From contig NW_026515546.1 in NCBI RefSeq assembly GCF_014898815.1, forward strand, positions 2,714,501-2,778,500: 64,000 nt of DNA, read 5' to 3'. Under the pieces are notes generated by a model, which saw only the letters and a list, made by a program, of their open reading frames with translations, had not been told where the DNA came from and searched no databases. The stretch is from Panonychus citri. Its lineage: Eukaryota > Arthropoda > Arachnida > Trombidiformes > Tetranychidae. Of the stretch, positions 27,901 through 39,086 are shown one piece after another. The position numbers and the translations under genes are program-made. Position 1 is the first letter of the stretch. Each line of letters starts with the position of its first letter.

Positions 27901-29339
27901 TTCATGGGTTTCAATGATTCGTAGCCAATTATTGTTGGTGTTTCACGTTCTAATGGTACTGTAGATGAATAAATAAGGTCAAGGTTTGATGTCGACGATG
28001 GTTCAGTCGCTACAAATGCAAGTTTAGCATCAAAAAGTCTAAGAGCGATCAGATCACCAATACGAAAATCTCGAGACTTCGATAAATGGTAATAAAAGTA
28101 ATTTCGAGTCACTGTAACTTTCACTCGTCGGGCGACCTTGTATTCTGGGAAAAGATCAATATGAGATCGACAGGAATCAGGTGATGGTACCTGAACCGAT
28201 GGATCTGCGGTCAGTTTCTTCTTGGATGAATCTCCTCCGCCATCGACTTTTGTTCCTGGATCGATGCAGTTTTTATCCCGAAGGCAGAAAACTTTGGGCG
28301 GTGAACACGAGACCACTCCCAGAGAACAGGGTGTATTATTACCGCACCAAGGTCGATAAACAATCAACTCTAAGTCTCCGCCGAGTGTTGAATAACCTTC
28401 AAGGGCTCGAATGTTGGAATTACTTGAATAAGATTTTGCCGAATCTGATAGAATATACAAGCCATGAGGAGCTTCCTCATATGACATGTTGGCCGAATCA
28501 GCGATCAATGGACCAAATGGATTAAATCGAGTATCGGGAATAGTAAATTCAAGAAGCTCCGTTGAATCACCAAAATCAACTGTCGCATTTAAATCTTGTC
28601 CTGCAAGAACGGTAACATTACAGCCCGAATCTTCATCTGGTTCAATGACGGGGAAACAATGAAACTCAATATCAATCGATTCCAATCTGTCAACAATTTG
28701 AATGACCTTTGAATTGACCACAACCAATCGTTCAGGTTTAGCTGGTTGTCGGGCAAAAAGTTTGACCTTAAAATAACCTGAACCTTCATAGATGTGTGAA
28801 TATTTTCTTGAACTATTCCATTCAGTTCGAGCTGAGCCATCACCGAAATCAAAGCTAAACTGTACATCAACACCCGTCTTGATGGAGATGGTAAAATTGA
28901 CCACTTCTTGAGTGTAACCCACCGAAGTCGGGGTAACGTTCATTGTCAGGCCAGTGACGGCGTGAAGAATTTCACCCTTGTAGACTTGAAGGTTACCCTC
29001 AACGGAGGTCGAATTACATTCACTTGGTGTTAAGGGAAACAATGATTCCAATGTCGATATCGTTGTCTCATCGGCACACAAACAGTAGACGGAGGATACA
29101 ACACCCGCCAGTGGGTATTCAGCATCCGCACATAAACCCGAACATCTTTCAGGTCTTAACGGTTTACCGTCGGGTTCAGGTTCGTATTGACCTGGAGTAA
29201 AGGTGAACAGCTCAAGGGTCTCATTTGAATAACAGGTCCCATCGGTTAGTCCATTTACTAGAATCGGTGTTAATATAAAAAGGTAAAGAACAGCAATTAA
29301 ACAAATCAGTCCAACAAATGGTCTAGAAATTAAAGTCAT
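2588..29339 (-). CDS. PKD1: Polycystin-1-like protein (WSC-PKD-REJ-GPS-PLAT), 3' end beyond window
   Basis: Large multidomain membrane protein of the polycystin-1 family, which acts at the plasma or ciliary membrane as an adhesion-type receptor and channel partner. I joined seven coding exons by GT-AG sites and codon phase: 29339-27407, 22375-21807, 17455-14943, 14855-14750, 5071-4867, 4153-4027 and 3941-2588. Together they give about 2,270 residues. Order: signal peptide, WSC domain, PKD repeats, REJ region, linker, GPS motif with a CNHLT cleavage site, first membrane helix, PLAT domain. The remaining membrane helices expected of the family must lie left of 2588 or outside the window. Unlike vertebrate PKD1 there is no LRR or C-type lectin at the N-terminus. 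Two lesions sit in the REJ exon (a frameshift near 16769 and a TGA at 16320-16322), so this may be a pseudogene or carry assembly errors. All other junctions keep frame, which argues for a working gene. Confidence 0.9.
4027..4153 (-). CDS. PKD1: Polycystin-like exon 6: GAIN beta segment
   Basis: A 127-nt exon. Acceptor CTAATTCCAG/GTTCAA at 4154/4153 completes the Met codon (AT+G). It encodes FNGGGLSNKSIEHGDAVYIF and ends with CSILASRDTCYGNETMGIM. Donor ATCATG/GTGAGT at 4027/4026, phase 0. Introns of 713 bp before and 85 bp after. Phases match the neighbours exactly. Confidence 0.78.
4154..4866 (-). other. Polycystin-like intron, 713 bp
   Basis: Between phase-2 donor 4866 and acceptor 4154. 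AT-rich with CATCAT/ATGATG words and one AAAGTTCTGA (4730). No coding content seen. Confidence 0.75.
4867..5071 (-). CDS. PKD1: Polycystin-like exon 5: GAIN-type helical segment
   Basis: A 205-nt exon reached through the largest intron (9.7 kb). Acceptor ATAAATTAG/ATTATG at 5072/5071 completes codon G+AT (Asp). It reads DYVFDGKSSVEESLARAVIL, then a Glu/Lys-rich helix, then LVLAMLRNIVVGEKPLTFSA. Donor TTGAGAT/GTAAGT at 4867/4866, phase 2. Helical sequence before GPS is typical of the GAIN fold. The open frame and phases match both neighbours. Confidence 0.75.
5072..14749 (-). other. Polycystin-like intron, about 9.7 kb
   Basis: The largest intron. Contains several GA/CT microsatellites (about 5576, 7886, 9690, 11370, 12435, 12828, 13898), very many ATCATGAT-type words, and six exact AAAGTTCTGA words plus one on the other strand. 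Open frames inside (for example 12726-13157 and 13975-14199) are low-complexity readings of these repeats. No gene supported. Confidence 0.75.
14750..14855 (-). CDS. PKD1: Polycystin-like exon 4: linker before the GPS region
   Basis: A short 106-nt exon after an 87-bp intron. Acceptor AAACCTAG/AGAATG at 14856/14855, donor TCCAAAG/GTGAGA at 14750/14749, phase 1. It encodes RMTEQLIKKVVLPTDRSKAW and then an acidic GIEYEVEAPDYGES stretch. No known domain by itself. It belongs to the helical GAIN-like stretch between REJ and GPS. Phase agreement on both sides supports it. Confidence 0.75.
14943..17455 (-). CDS. PKD1: Polycystin-like exon 3: REJ region, with frameshift and in-frame stop
   Basis: The acceptor CCTTATTTTCAG/CCTGGT at 17456/17455 is phase 0. 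The exon holds the last PKD-like segment and the REJ region: YVPPFML then GLYEFRFVVNL, DPDDETNKNFSLIWYCRRL, PPTGGDCNM and INCYNWYDPEF are the recognisable REJ blocks. Two breaks are visible. At 16769-16771 the frame shifts by one missing base inside a conserved REJ strand-turn (the shift falls between LP and GLYEF). At 16320-16322 a TGA interrupts the frame, with reading continuing directly as QSRIHCGNDRHM and then GGCFGKGPGRIN. An acidic Lys/Asp/Glu-rich linker precedes the TGA. A thirteen-threonine run lies near 15265-15305. The donor GTCAAT/GTAAGT at 14943/14942 is phase 0. Homology on both sides of each break is good, so I treat this as one exon. Confidence 0.8.
17456..21806 (-). other. 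Polycystin-like intron, about 4.35 kb
   Basis: AT-rich. Holds an inverted GAT/ATC repeat at 17906-17944, GA tracts near 18029, 18414 and 21642, and a CT tract near 20570. No coding content recognised. Confidence 0.75.
21807..22375 (-). CDS. PKD1: Polycystin-like exon 2: PKD domain with serine run
   Basis: The acceptor CTTGAAG/GAAC at 22376/22375 completes the codon left by exon 1 (G+GA, Gly), then reads TIDLLLTYPTSSNTSDM in frame. It contains a PKD-type segment (SILFGDGSTLDW, then FSHRYKHPGHYKVIVTMSN) and a run of ten serines encoded by a TCA/TCG-type trinucleotide tract. The donor AAAAAG/GTAAGA at 21807/21806 is phase 0. The exon is bounded by introns of about 5.0 kb upstream and 4.35 kb downstream. 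Confidence 0.85.
22376..27406 (-). other. Polycystin-like first intron, about 5 kb
   Basis: AT-rich. Holds a CT tract near 22614, a GA tract near 23853 and a near-palindromic GAT/ATC block at 25382-25414. The ATCATGAT-rich word style fades after about 26.6 kb into TTAATTG-rich sequence. No coding content recognised. Confidence 0.75.
27407..29339 (-). CDS. PKD1: Polycystin-like exon 1: signal peptide, WSC, PKD repeats
   Basis: First coding exon, 644 codons plus one base. The ATG at 29339-29337 opens a hydrophobic signal peptide (VGLICLIAVLYLFIL core, about residues 9-28). A Cys-rich WSC domain follows (about 35-125; motifs TCYS, RCSGLCADAEYPLAGV, YCLCAD). PKD repeats come next: one at about 148-216 with FDFGDGSARTEW, a weaker one with ATVDFGDS, and one near the exon end with LTWDFGDTYK. 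A Cys cluster (CGNNTPCS, SCSPPKVFC) separates them. The donor is CCAG/GTGAGT at 27407/27406, phase 1, and it joins exon 2 in frame. WSC next to PKD is the polycystin-1 arrangement. The ATG is the first in frame and precedes a clear signal peptide, so the start is well supported. Confidence 0.9.
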
Positions 29340-31217
29340 CGCTTAACAATCAACGGCAACTTATTAGCACATCGACAAATCCAATAGCTGATTTAACATC
29401 AATTTGATTGTCAATTAGTAGCAAGGGTTAGATTTATGTTACAATTAGCTGATTGTTGTGGGAAAATAAATCGTCAAGTTTTTTTTCTTGTTGATTTGTG
29501 GACTTAAATTTAACTGATTACTAGCAAATATTTGGAGTTAGTTGGTTAATTAACTGATTTCTGGTCAATGAGTTTACCATGGTTACCTGAATTAATCTGA
29601 TGATGAGTTGAATTTTTTGCCTTTCATTGTAAACAAATGTTAATTGTTGTTAGTATTTTATTTCTGGTTTAGTAAACAAAAGGGAGTTAAGGGTTAGTAA
29701 TATGTATTTGCTTGGATGATTTTAATTGTTGTTAAGGTTAAAGAGGAATAAACAATTTAGTTAAATTACCATATTAGCTTATTATTAATCACTAGAAGTA
29801 ACAAAAAAAAATCAATGTGATTCTATTTAAATGGTAATATAACAATTAGACCAACCAGTTGAAACGAAATACGTCAAAACGATTCAGATGAATTCATGAA
29901 ATTATCATGAAAACTGATTTGGAAATGAGATAAAAAAAATGGTCAATCTACCGGTTGATTGGATTTTATAGATGACGATTGACCAATTAGTTGAATTAAA
30001 CTCTGGTTCCAATGTTTGGGTCAATGTTAACCTTTTCTATGAAGGTGACGTTTTGTATGTCACCTTTATCTCAGATCTGATTAACGAGATTTCCAATTGA
30101 ATGAAAGGCAAATATTATATAATAGAATCAGGATTAATTGTTGAGAGTTCACTAGAGAATAGACGAAAATTAATCTTTGTTAAGGAACATCGAGAGCAAA
30201 TTGGTTGAAAGAAACTGATTGTTTGTGATTATTCACTTTCTCTTTTTAAAATAAAACAACAATAAAAATCAGCTAATTGTTTGGTTAACCTTTTGTTTCA
30301 TTCTATTATTGCTACCATTAGATGGCGATAGTGAGTAGAATGTCATATCTTTGGTTTGGATTCGTTTTCAATCAAAGTTCTGTTCAATAGTGATGAGAAT
30401 AATGAAATCATGGACACAGTTTATGAACAAGATACATAGATGATCGGTAAACATCGGTAAAAATAGCTGAATAGCCCTGTATAAGAAACTGGATCAGATC
30501 AAATGGGAAAGATGGAAACAAATTATCAGGCAAAAGAAAAATGCAAGAGTCAAGCGACAATCTCACTTATAGATTCCAAAAGAGTCTGAATAATCCCATG
30601 GTTCTTGAAAATATTCCAAGACAATTAATCTAATAGGAGATCTGATCAAAAGTAAATGTATCGATACAACGATGGATGAAATTCAAATCTCGCGGTTCTT
30701 AAACTCGACAGTAGAGACACCTGGTGGTTTTCGAAAACAAAACTGGTTTGTTTTCTTTTGTCTTTCTTTTTTCTCGCACATTTGATTGTTTGCCTTCTGC
30801 TCACTGATTGTTTCTTACTCTTGGAAGTTAATTTAACTGTTACTGTTTTTCGGCTTAAATTAGTTCCAATCAATGATTAACTTTGAAAATCTATGATTTA
30901 CTTAATGATTTAATGTTTCTTGCCTTTAATCAGAACAAATAAATGTTGGTCCAATTTGAATTTGCCCTTAACGATTTGGCTCATCTTTTTCATCTTTAGA
31001 CTTTTGCTTTTGTGTTTCTTTTGTTCAAATTAATTGTTTTGTTTTGTCTCTCACTTTTTCTTTCTCTGTTGTTGTTTATTTGTATTTATTCAAATTCTCT
31101 CTGTGTGTCCATTACTTTATTGTTTTTCTCTTTAATTCTTTTAACTATCCATCACATTATTGCTCATTATTCCTTCAACTTTCTTGTTCACCATCTTGTT
31201 GACATATTTTTTCATTG
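29340..31217. promoter_or_regulatory. Head-to-head intergenic region between polycystin-like gene and SH3BP5
   Basis: 1.9 kb separating two divergent ATGs, so it must hold both promoters and 5' UTRs. Rich in CAATTA/TTAATTG words. No clear TATA box could be assigned. A 75-codon minus frame at 30646-30873 has no recognisable features. Confidence 0.5.
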
Positions 31218-31981
31218 ATGAATCAAAGTGACGAAGATGATAAAGTACGTGAAACAAATGACCAGACAGATTCTAGTGCCAATTTGGATCCACGGATCGG
31301 TATGAGATTGGAAGATCTTAACAAATGGACGGGTAGAATAAACGCCTTGGAAAAGAGTTTCGAAGAGGCCAATTCCAATTTTCGTTTAATTTTAAGTGAA
31401 TCAACTGATCGTCTCAAATGTTTAGCCATTAAACTGGGTAAATCAGTTGAAGAGTCAAGGCCTTATTATGAAGCAAAGGAAAAACTGATCGAGGTTCAAG
31501 GAAAATGTCAACGAGCAGCGATTAACTATGAAAAAGCCTGTCAAGCCTATCTTGAAGCTAAAGAACGGATTAATTTGGCAGAGAAAAAGTTTCTCACCTC
31601 TTCCAGTGATGAATTTGACACTACCTGGCAAGAGATGTTAAACCAAGCCAATATTAAGCTAATGGAAGCAGAGACAATGAAAAAAGAAAGTGAAAGACTT
31701 CACCAATTATCAATGAAAGATTTTCATTCGGCTGAAACGATCCTATTTAATTTGAAGAAAAAGTTGAAAACACCATTACATCGATCAAAAGTCTATTTTG
31801 ATGAAAAGAAAAGGTTAGTAAATATTGTAGAACAATTTAATTCAGTTAACTTACATATTCATCAATTCAATCAATTGATAATATTTTCCAATCAATTCTT
31901 TTTCTCAATTGTTACTCTTTTCCAATACCATCAACAGTACCGTTATTTTCACCTCTTTCCCCTCTTGCATCACACTTTCTT

Positions 31982-32019
<38 letters not shown>

Positions 32020-35000
32020 CATGACGATAAGATTCTGGAGAAGAATCAACACTTGATGATTTTTTTTCTCATTATTCATGAAACTTAAGAATCTTTTTCT
32101 TCATCATCATCAAGGTCTAAACAATCAAGACCAACTCTTTCTGGGTTGGGTTAACTTTTTTTCATGTCGTTTCCTTGTAATAAGATTTTCCCTTTTAATC
32201 TTGCTCATCTTTCTTTGTTTAGAGAAACCAGAAAAATGTTGATTCAGTTGATTACGTTAATTTAAATGGTACAACAATCAACTAAATCTAATTGTAAGAT
32301 TAACTGATGTTGATGGAAAAAAATTCTCTCTCTCTCTCTCTCTCTCTCTTGACTTGTTGACTTTTCATCTTCCCACAGATTTCAACCAATGTTGATAACA
32401 TATTGAATTCCTCTAAACCCTTAATGAGTTTTCATGTTGATCCGAATCAGATTAATTCAAGGTTTCAGAATTTTCTTTCTTCATATTGATTACAATCATT
32501 TGTATACATTCAATAAGTCACATGTTTGTTTGATAAAAAAGCAACAAACTACATTTACACAATCTCACAATGGATTTCCCTGTGTGTAAACCTAAACCAT
32601 CATGAAACTTATCATCATCATGATGGTGATTGTTGTTATTAATGGTTAATTGTTGTAGCTACACTCAAATTAAAATACTGTATGTATACATTTCCCGGTT
32701 AAATACGGAAGAGTCAACAATCAATAATAGAGTTTTTTTTCTGAACATTTTGATGTAGGCAAATATCATATTGATGTTTCCATCAATTCATTCAACTTAT
32801 CCTGATGAAGATGATGATGAGCATCATCACCCGTTCAGTTATCATCTTCATCTTTCTCTCAGGTGTAAAAATCGATGAATTATTGAATTAATGATTAATC
32901 ATTTAAATGAAACCACAAAACTATTACTTAAAGTAAATGAAAGTAACAACTTCCTGATGATTTTGTTTCACATTTACATTCAAATGATACATGAGAAACT
33001 TATTAGTATCTGAATGAATCAAATGAATCTCGAGTCAATTCAATTTTTTATTGTGTCATGTTAAATACAAAAACTACAATTAAACATCAACTTGAACGTA
33101 ATCATTATTATTAACTGTTAATTTGAGTTGATAAAGATGATGATGCTTATGCTAACACAGTTTAACCATGATGATGATGATGATGATGAATGATGAGCAT
33201 ATTTTGTTGTATCAAAAAGTTACATTAATATCATTATAATACCGAAACTGAATCTGAATTGGCAAGATTCTGATTCTGAAGGTTTATTTTGCTTACATTT
33301 CTCTCACAATCATTAATTCCAGCAACAATTTGACTCCACTTAATTACAATCAAATGTACTATTTATATTAATTTTCTCTCTTCATTCATTCATCAAATTG
33401 ATGTCGCCATTTTTATTATCATTATCATTATATTGTAGTTATTACATTAATTATGTTTATAGTATTTATCAAAAATTTACCATTGATTTTGCTTAGGGTT
33501 TTACAGTTAATCTTTAAACATTTACACTCTTTCAATCTCTTGTTAATCATCTTTTAGGTTTTAATGATTAACGTAAGTTTAATATAACAACTACCAATCA
33601 AATTGCCATTACGAATACACCATCATGAAGGTTAACATGTTGATTACTTACATAATGTCAATGATAAAGTCATCGACATTATGTATTATTTTATCATCAT
33701 TTTAATCGAACCTGATGATTTATATCACTCATTCTCTTTTTTTTTATTCATCAGATTATTTTCATCCATTAACAAGATGATTATGATTACCTATGAGAGA
33801 TTATAACTAATCGATTGATTTTTTATTCCAATCACTTGATCGAGTGAGAACTTTTATCGTTAGATTAGCCAATTCTCTCTCTCTCTCTCAGTTAATCTTT
33901 CGACCATTAACGAAAATTCAACCTTCGATTACCAAGCAATTAACTTGGCGATTTAAATGAACACAAATGATTCTTACATTTCAACATCTATCATAATCAT
34001 CATCATGCACCAATCAAATGGAAAATTTTTCTCCATGTGATCAAAGGTTTTTTACATCAATTGGGAAAGAGAAAAGCAAAGCAACAAGAATTAATTATTT
34101 ATATTTAACAAGCAATTAACTTGATTATCGTATTTGTTACTCTCTTGTTCAATTTGATTACGTTCTTGTTTTCAGATTTACCTGTTTAGTTTCAAGGTGA
34201 ATCAGTCAACTATTTACAATCGTAAATTTATTTTTTTTTTCTCAATGATTTAATTTATTGATTAGTTTGAAAAAATTTTCTTTTTTTTTCTTTCTGACCA
34301 TTGATATGAAACTAATTTCGATGACCTTTCATCAATCGTATTAGCGAGGTCACTTAATTAAGTCAAATTTACTAATCAAATGTCTGATTACTTTCTTATC
34401 ATTTGAACGGCGTTAATTGTATCATATTGATTTCCGGTCAATTAGTTAATTGAAAGATTTACCTTTTCGATTACAATCTAAGTAATCAAGAGAGGATTTA
34501 AATTTTTGCTCGATTGCAATTGAAATTTTGTTTACAATCAATCAAACAATAACGATATTGATAATTAGTAAATTGTTGTTACTATTAATAGGTGTTGATG
34601 ATTGCTAAATCATTTCATTTGATTTGTTTGTATGATTAAAAGTTTGCGAATTAGTTTCTCAATCTTTACCTGATTGTTGATTAACATGATTTACATTTAT
34701 ATTAATTATCATTATGATTATCTGTTTCTTTTACTTTCAAAATTTACCGTTACTTTTACTTTTTCAATTTAAACGCTCTGAGTGTTTCATACAATTCATT
34801 AATTTACTGTTAATTGCTATCGTATTGAAACTAATTAAGGGGAGACTCTTTTTTAGTGAATGTATATCTTGAATTTGAAATATTCTGATATATTTATTGT
34901 TTCAATAATTATGATAAAATGTAAAAATCTCTCAATGAAATGAGGCCAAAAATCACAATCTTATATTTACCTTTATATTGTTTCCATTATCAGATTGAAT

Positions 35001-36419
35001 CTTTTTTTTTCTGAATAGTTTCCGGTTGACCATTTTTTCCTAATACTTTTTTTTCACTTACTTTTATTCTGAAGACTCGCATCATTCAGCATTTAGTTTA
35101 CTCGGTCAGCTTTTCCTGTTGTTGTTGTTGTTGCTTCTGTATGGATAATGTGTTTGGTATTAGATACTGATGATGGAGATGCTGTTGATGATGATGATGA
35201 TGATGAGCTTCATCAAGTTCAGTGCCAAACCCTTTTTTCTTAATGGTTTTCACAACTTATCTTGATAATCACCATCATTACTATTATAACACTTATTTGG
35301 AGCCAAAAAACTTGAACTTCAAGAAAATGATTATCTCCGGTTAGTGATGATGATAATCAATCTTTGTTATTATTTTGTTCATCTCTCTCTTTCTCTCTCT
35401 CCCTGTTTTTTTTTCATTTCTCATGATGTAATAATATCGTTTCCAGATTGATGAACATGTCAACGTTTTCCTCTATTTTGATGGTTTGAAAGTTTTCTCA
35501 CTGGGAATCTATTATATTGTGTGTGTGTCTGTTTCTCTCCTTTTCTGATGTGAATTTTGTTTCCCATTCATTTGTCTATTTTTCCATTGAGGAAAAAAAG
35601 ATGTGATTCTATTTGGCTCTTAGTTTGATAATAATTCTTTTTCTTTTCCATGATATATTTAGATTTCAGAAGAAATTGGTCTCATTGAAAGAAGAAATCG
35701 AATCAATCATAAGTCAAATTAACCGCTCAAAGGCTTGTTATGCTGCCACTCTCCGGGAATTGGAGGCCATTTCTGAGGAGATTCATGAGAAGCGTAATTG
35801 CTCCCTAATTAAACGTTTGAGGACACAACGAGAACCTGGTGTTGGATCAGATTGTGTACCTGATGGAATGAGTTCCATTGAGATGGTTAATTCCCGATTG
35901 TCACAATTGGGTCTCTCATTACCTGAGAATGGAGGATATCCCTCCTCCAAAGAGGAGGATGAAGAAGGAGAAACAGATGAAGAGGATGATGAAGAACTGC
36001 CCAGTAGCTGTAAAAGTAGTTCAAGTCTTGCATCTACTTCAACTGATGCCATGATTATCCATCCATCTAATTCTTGCTCTGACATTGATACAATATGTTC
36101 AATTAATGAAGAAGACGATCACTTGCAAAGTGAGAAAAGTGATTCAGATTCCATTAATCATCAAGATGATTATGAAATAAGAATACATAAAAATTGGAAA
36201 CCGGATAATGTAATGGAAACGGATAAAACCATCCACAAGGATATCATTCATGTTAATGTTAATGGGAACGATGATGATGAAAGTCCGTTAACAACAAAGT
36301 TAAAAGATCACTTTTTCTGTAATCTAGAAACGAATGGCTTAAGAAATGAATCAACGCCCGATATCCTAAATCACATTAAATCAGCTGATAATAATGCATT
36401 TTTCACAAATTTCATGTAA
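31218..36419 (+). CDS. SH3BP5: SH3 domain-binding protein 5 family (Rab11 GEF), two exons, 450 aa
   Basis: Exons 31218-31813 and 35663-36419. The donor AAAAG/GTTAGT (phase 2) joins the acceptor TATATTTAG/ATTTCAG to complete Arg and continue FQKKLVSLKEEIES. The N-terminal two-thirds is a long antiparallel coiled coil (DLNKWTGRINALEKSFEEAN, YYEAKEKLIEVQGKCQRA, AAINYEKACQAYLEAKERI, LRELEAISEEIHEKR). This is the conserved SH3BP5 fold, which in animals acts as a guanine nucleotide exchange factor for Rab11 on recycling endosomes. The C-terminal part is acidic, Ser-rich and probably disordered. Length agrees with the human protein (about 455 aa). An upstream TTG is in frame, but the ATG at 31218 is the natural start. 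The coiled coil continues unbroken across the splice junction. Confidence 0.92.
31814..35662 (+). other. SH3BP5 intron, 3.85 kb
   Basis: Contains (CT)n at 31985-32016 and near 32324-32349, and (ATG)n near 33172 and 35190. No extra exon is needed, since the flanking exons join in phase and in the coiled coil. Confidence 0.8.
31985..32016. repeat. (CT)n microsatellite in SH3BP5 intron
   Basis: 32 bp of pure CT repeat, 170 bp after the exon 1 donor. Confidence 0.95.
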
Positions 36420-38149
36420 ACAACACTTAATGACCAAAGGATCTAATTAACCTGTTCCTCAAACTAATCATGATCACTACCACCAACGCAACAACAACAA
36501 CAAAACAACAACAATTATCACTTCCTAGATATGAACAGGAAAAAAAGGGCAACAAAGAAAAAGAAACCAACCTTAATTGTTATGAGCTTCGTCTTCCCTA
36601 ATTATGATTTAAATCATTGTTGATTACCAATTTAGTGGCGCATTTGTTTCATCCAATCAATGAAATCGTCCTTGTTTTTGGTCTGTGACTTTTTCTATGA
36701 TCATCATTGTTGATTAACTAATTAGTTTCTGTTTCCATCCATGCATTTTAATGATCATCTCAATCACACAAACACACACACACACACATCCAACGACCTT
36801 ACAATTAACGTCTTTCAAGTGCCAACACAGTAAACAAAACAATACAATCAAGGATCATCTCTGTTTATCATCATCAAGTTTATCCATCATAATTAATCCT
36901 TTGCTACTGTTTTCCCCGTCCTTCAACCTGCTTTTGTCTATCTACTTGTTAGACTCATTCATATATTCATCTATTTATCTACAATTTACCTTTAATTATC
37001 ACCACGATGAACCAATTTAACTGATAATATTTAGAATATTTTTTTTTCTCTCCATTGTTAGTAACTGAGCCTTCCAATACCCTGATGATTTACTAATCAC
37101 TGCTACTTACATATTCTCTGTTTCTGTCTAATTAATGATGAAAGAAATGAAAAAGTACAACATCTAAATTGTTACAATTCAACTTTCCAACTATTTATCT
37201 TGACTAACCGAGTTAGTCGGTAATAACTTTCATTCTGTATTGTACACAAAACTTTTTTTTAGTGACTGTTATTTTTTATATTCATACAAACAAGTCACAA
37301 ACAAACCCAAATGATATTTTGTCAACTGTAAAGTTTTCCCAATCTTGTGTTTATAATCAGCAACTAATTGTGTCTTCTCATTCACTTATTGTAAACACAT
37401 AAAAAATTAAGACGAAAAGAATGAAAAAAAAATCGTAATTGTATTTTGATGACAATTTTAACTGATCATTCAAATTGATTGAAAAGTTTATTGAATCAAA
37501 TCTATTTTATCACAAATTTGTAAAGAAACGAACAAAAAAAATCTCAATCTCATTTTTGTATTTCTCTTTCTTTGTAAATTGTTAACCAATTGAATGGTTA
37601 ATTAACTCGGATCGATTGTTATTCTCAACCATTAGGATGATCATCATGTTACAATTAACTCTAATAGTTAGGGTATTAATGAGCAGACCCAAAGAGAGAC
37701 GGGAAAGAAAAACAACTGATTAGGATAATCAATTGATTGTAATTACAAAGTTAACATTTTGGTAGACAATTGATTTGATTGTTGAAAACATATCAAAAGG
37801 GAGAAAGGAAAACAAATGACAATTAACGATTCTAATTAAGATTATCTTGGATTAAAGTTAATCAAAGGAAACAAAAGAGACGAGATTAAGATCACTTTTC
37901 TATAAATAATTTGATTGTTAATTAACTGGAAACAAATGAAGATGCTTTTTAATTGTGATTAGTTTATTTTGTTTTGCGTTCTCAAACTAAACTAAAGGTT
38001 TACAGTTCTGATCAACAATCAACCATTGAAATCAAGGGAAACTTCAGCTTTAAACAACAATTAACCGGTAGTTTTAATAGCTGGATAGTTAATTTACTTT
38101 CTAACAGTGGAATTGAAAAGTTAATTGTTGACAATTAACAGAAAAAAAA
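36420..38149 (+). other. Intergenic: SH3BP5 3' UTR region and ESD upstream region
   Basis: 1.7 kb between two plus-strand genes. It has CAACAA tracts just after the SH3BP5 stop and a (CA)n run near 36765. No coding content recognised; the 89-codon frame at 36751-37020 is Ser/Leu/His-rich reading of simple sequence. Confidence 0.6.
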
Positions 38150-39086
38150 ATGTCTTCATTGAAGGAAATATCGAGTATCAAATTGTTCAATGGTTACCAG
38201 AAGCGATACTCACATTACAGTTTCACCAATGATTGGGAGATGAAATTTTCAATCTATTTACCGCCTAAGGCATTGAAAGGTGACCAGTGCCCAGTGATGT
38301 TATGGTTAACTGGACGTACCCTTGGTGAATGGGGGTTCACCAATAAATCGGGAATCCAACGATTCGCAGCCAAAGAGGGTATAATTATCGCAGCACCGGA
38401 ACCAACACCAAGAGGAATTGAGGTTAAAGGTGAAGATGGTGAACTACCTTATGGGTCACAGTTTGGTTACTATGTTGATTCAACGGTTGACCCCTGGTCG
38501 AAACATTATCAAATGTATTCTTACATTGTCAATGAATTCTATCAACTATTAACTTCAACCAATTTTCCAGTGAAATCAAATTTAATCGGACTTTCAGGTC
38601 ATTCGATGGGAGGAACAGCGGCCATACCGATTGCCCTTCGAAATCCTGATAAATTTGTCTCGGTCACCTCAATGTCCGGTGATTATAATCCAATCGCAAC
38701 TGAAGGTGGTTCCAAAATTTTATCCACTTATTTAGGTGAAAACAAAGATAATTGGGAAAATTATGATTCGACAAAAGTTATCAACAGTTACACTGGACCG
38801 GAAAGAACCATTTTCGTCGATTTGGTAAATATCAATTCGAGTGAATGTCGATAACATTTTCTGATCAATTTTAAATTCTATTTATCTTTCTATCTCTAAA
38901 CAGGGTGGTTCTGATCCGGTTCTCGATGATTTCTCTCAGGCCCCTTTACTTAAGGCCTGCAGGGGAACCAATATCTCACTTGATTACAGGATTCGCCATG
39001 GTTATCACCATGCATATGAATTTATTCAAACCTTCATTGAGGATCACTTATTATACCATAAAAAAATTTTCTCCACTTTAATTTAA
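38150..39086 (+). CDS. ESD: S-formylglutathione hydrolase / esterase D, two exons, 285 aa
   Basis: Exons 38150-38824 and 38904-39086. Donor GATTTG/GTAAAT and acceptor TCTAAACAG/GGTGGT, phase 0. An alpha/beta hydrolase that cleaves S-formylglutathione to formate and glutathione, the second step of cytosolic formaldehyde detoxification. Visible family blocks: KSGIQRFAAKEG, PRGIEVKGED, YYVDSTVDPW, YQMYSYIVNE and the nucleophile elbow GLSGHSMGG (Ser152). The predicted acid is Asp229 in GGSDPVLDD, and the predicted base is His261 in GYHHAYEFIQTFIEDH. Odd point: the family block usually reading GLTCTEQNF is GRTLGEWGF here, so its conserved Cys is missing, and the following WDFG block is altered. 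It may be a diverged esterase rather than a strict formylglutathione hydrolase. The ATG follows an A-run and fits the family N-terminus. Confidence 0.9.

Noticed and set aside
35783..36085. 100-codon minus frame
   Set aside because: Antisense shadow of the SH3BP5 second exon; its Ser run mirrors the acidic Asp/Glu tail.
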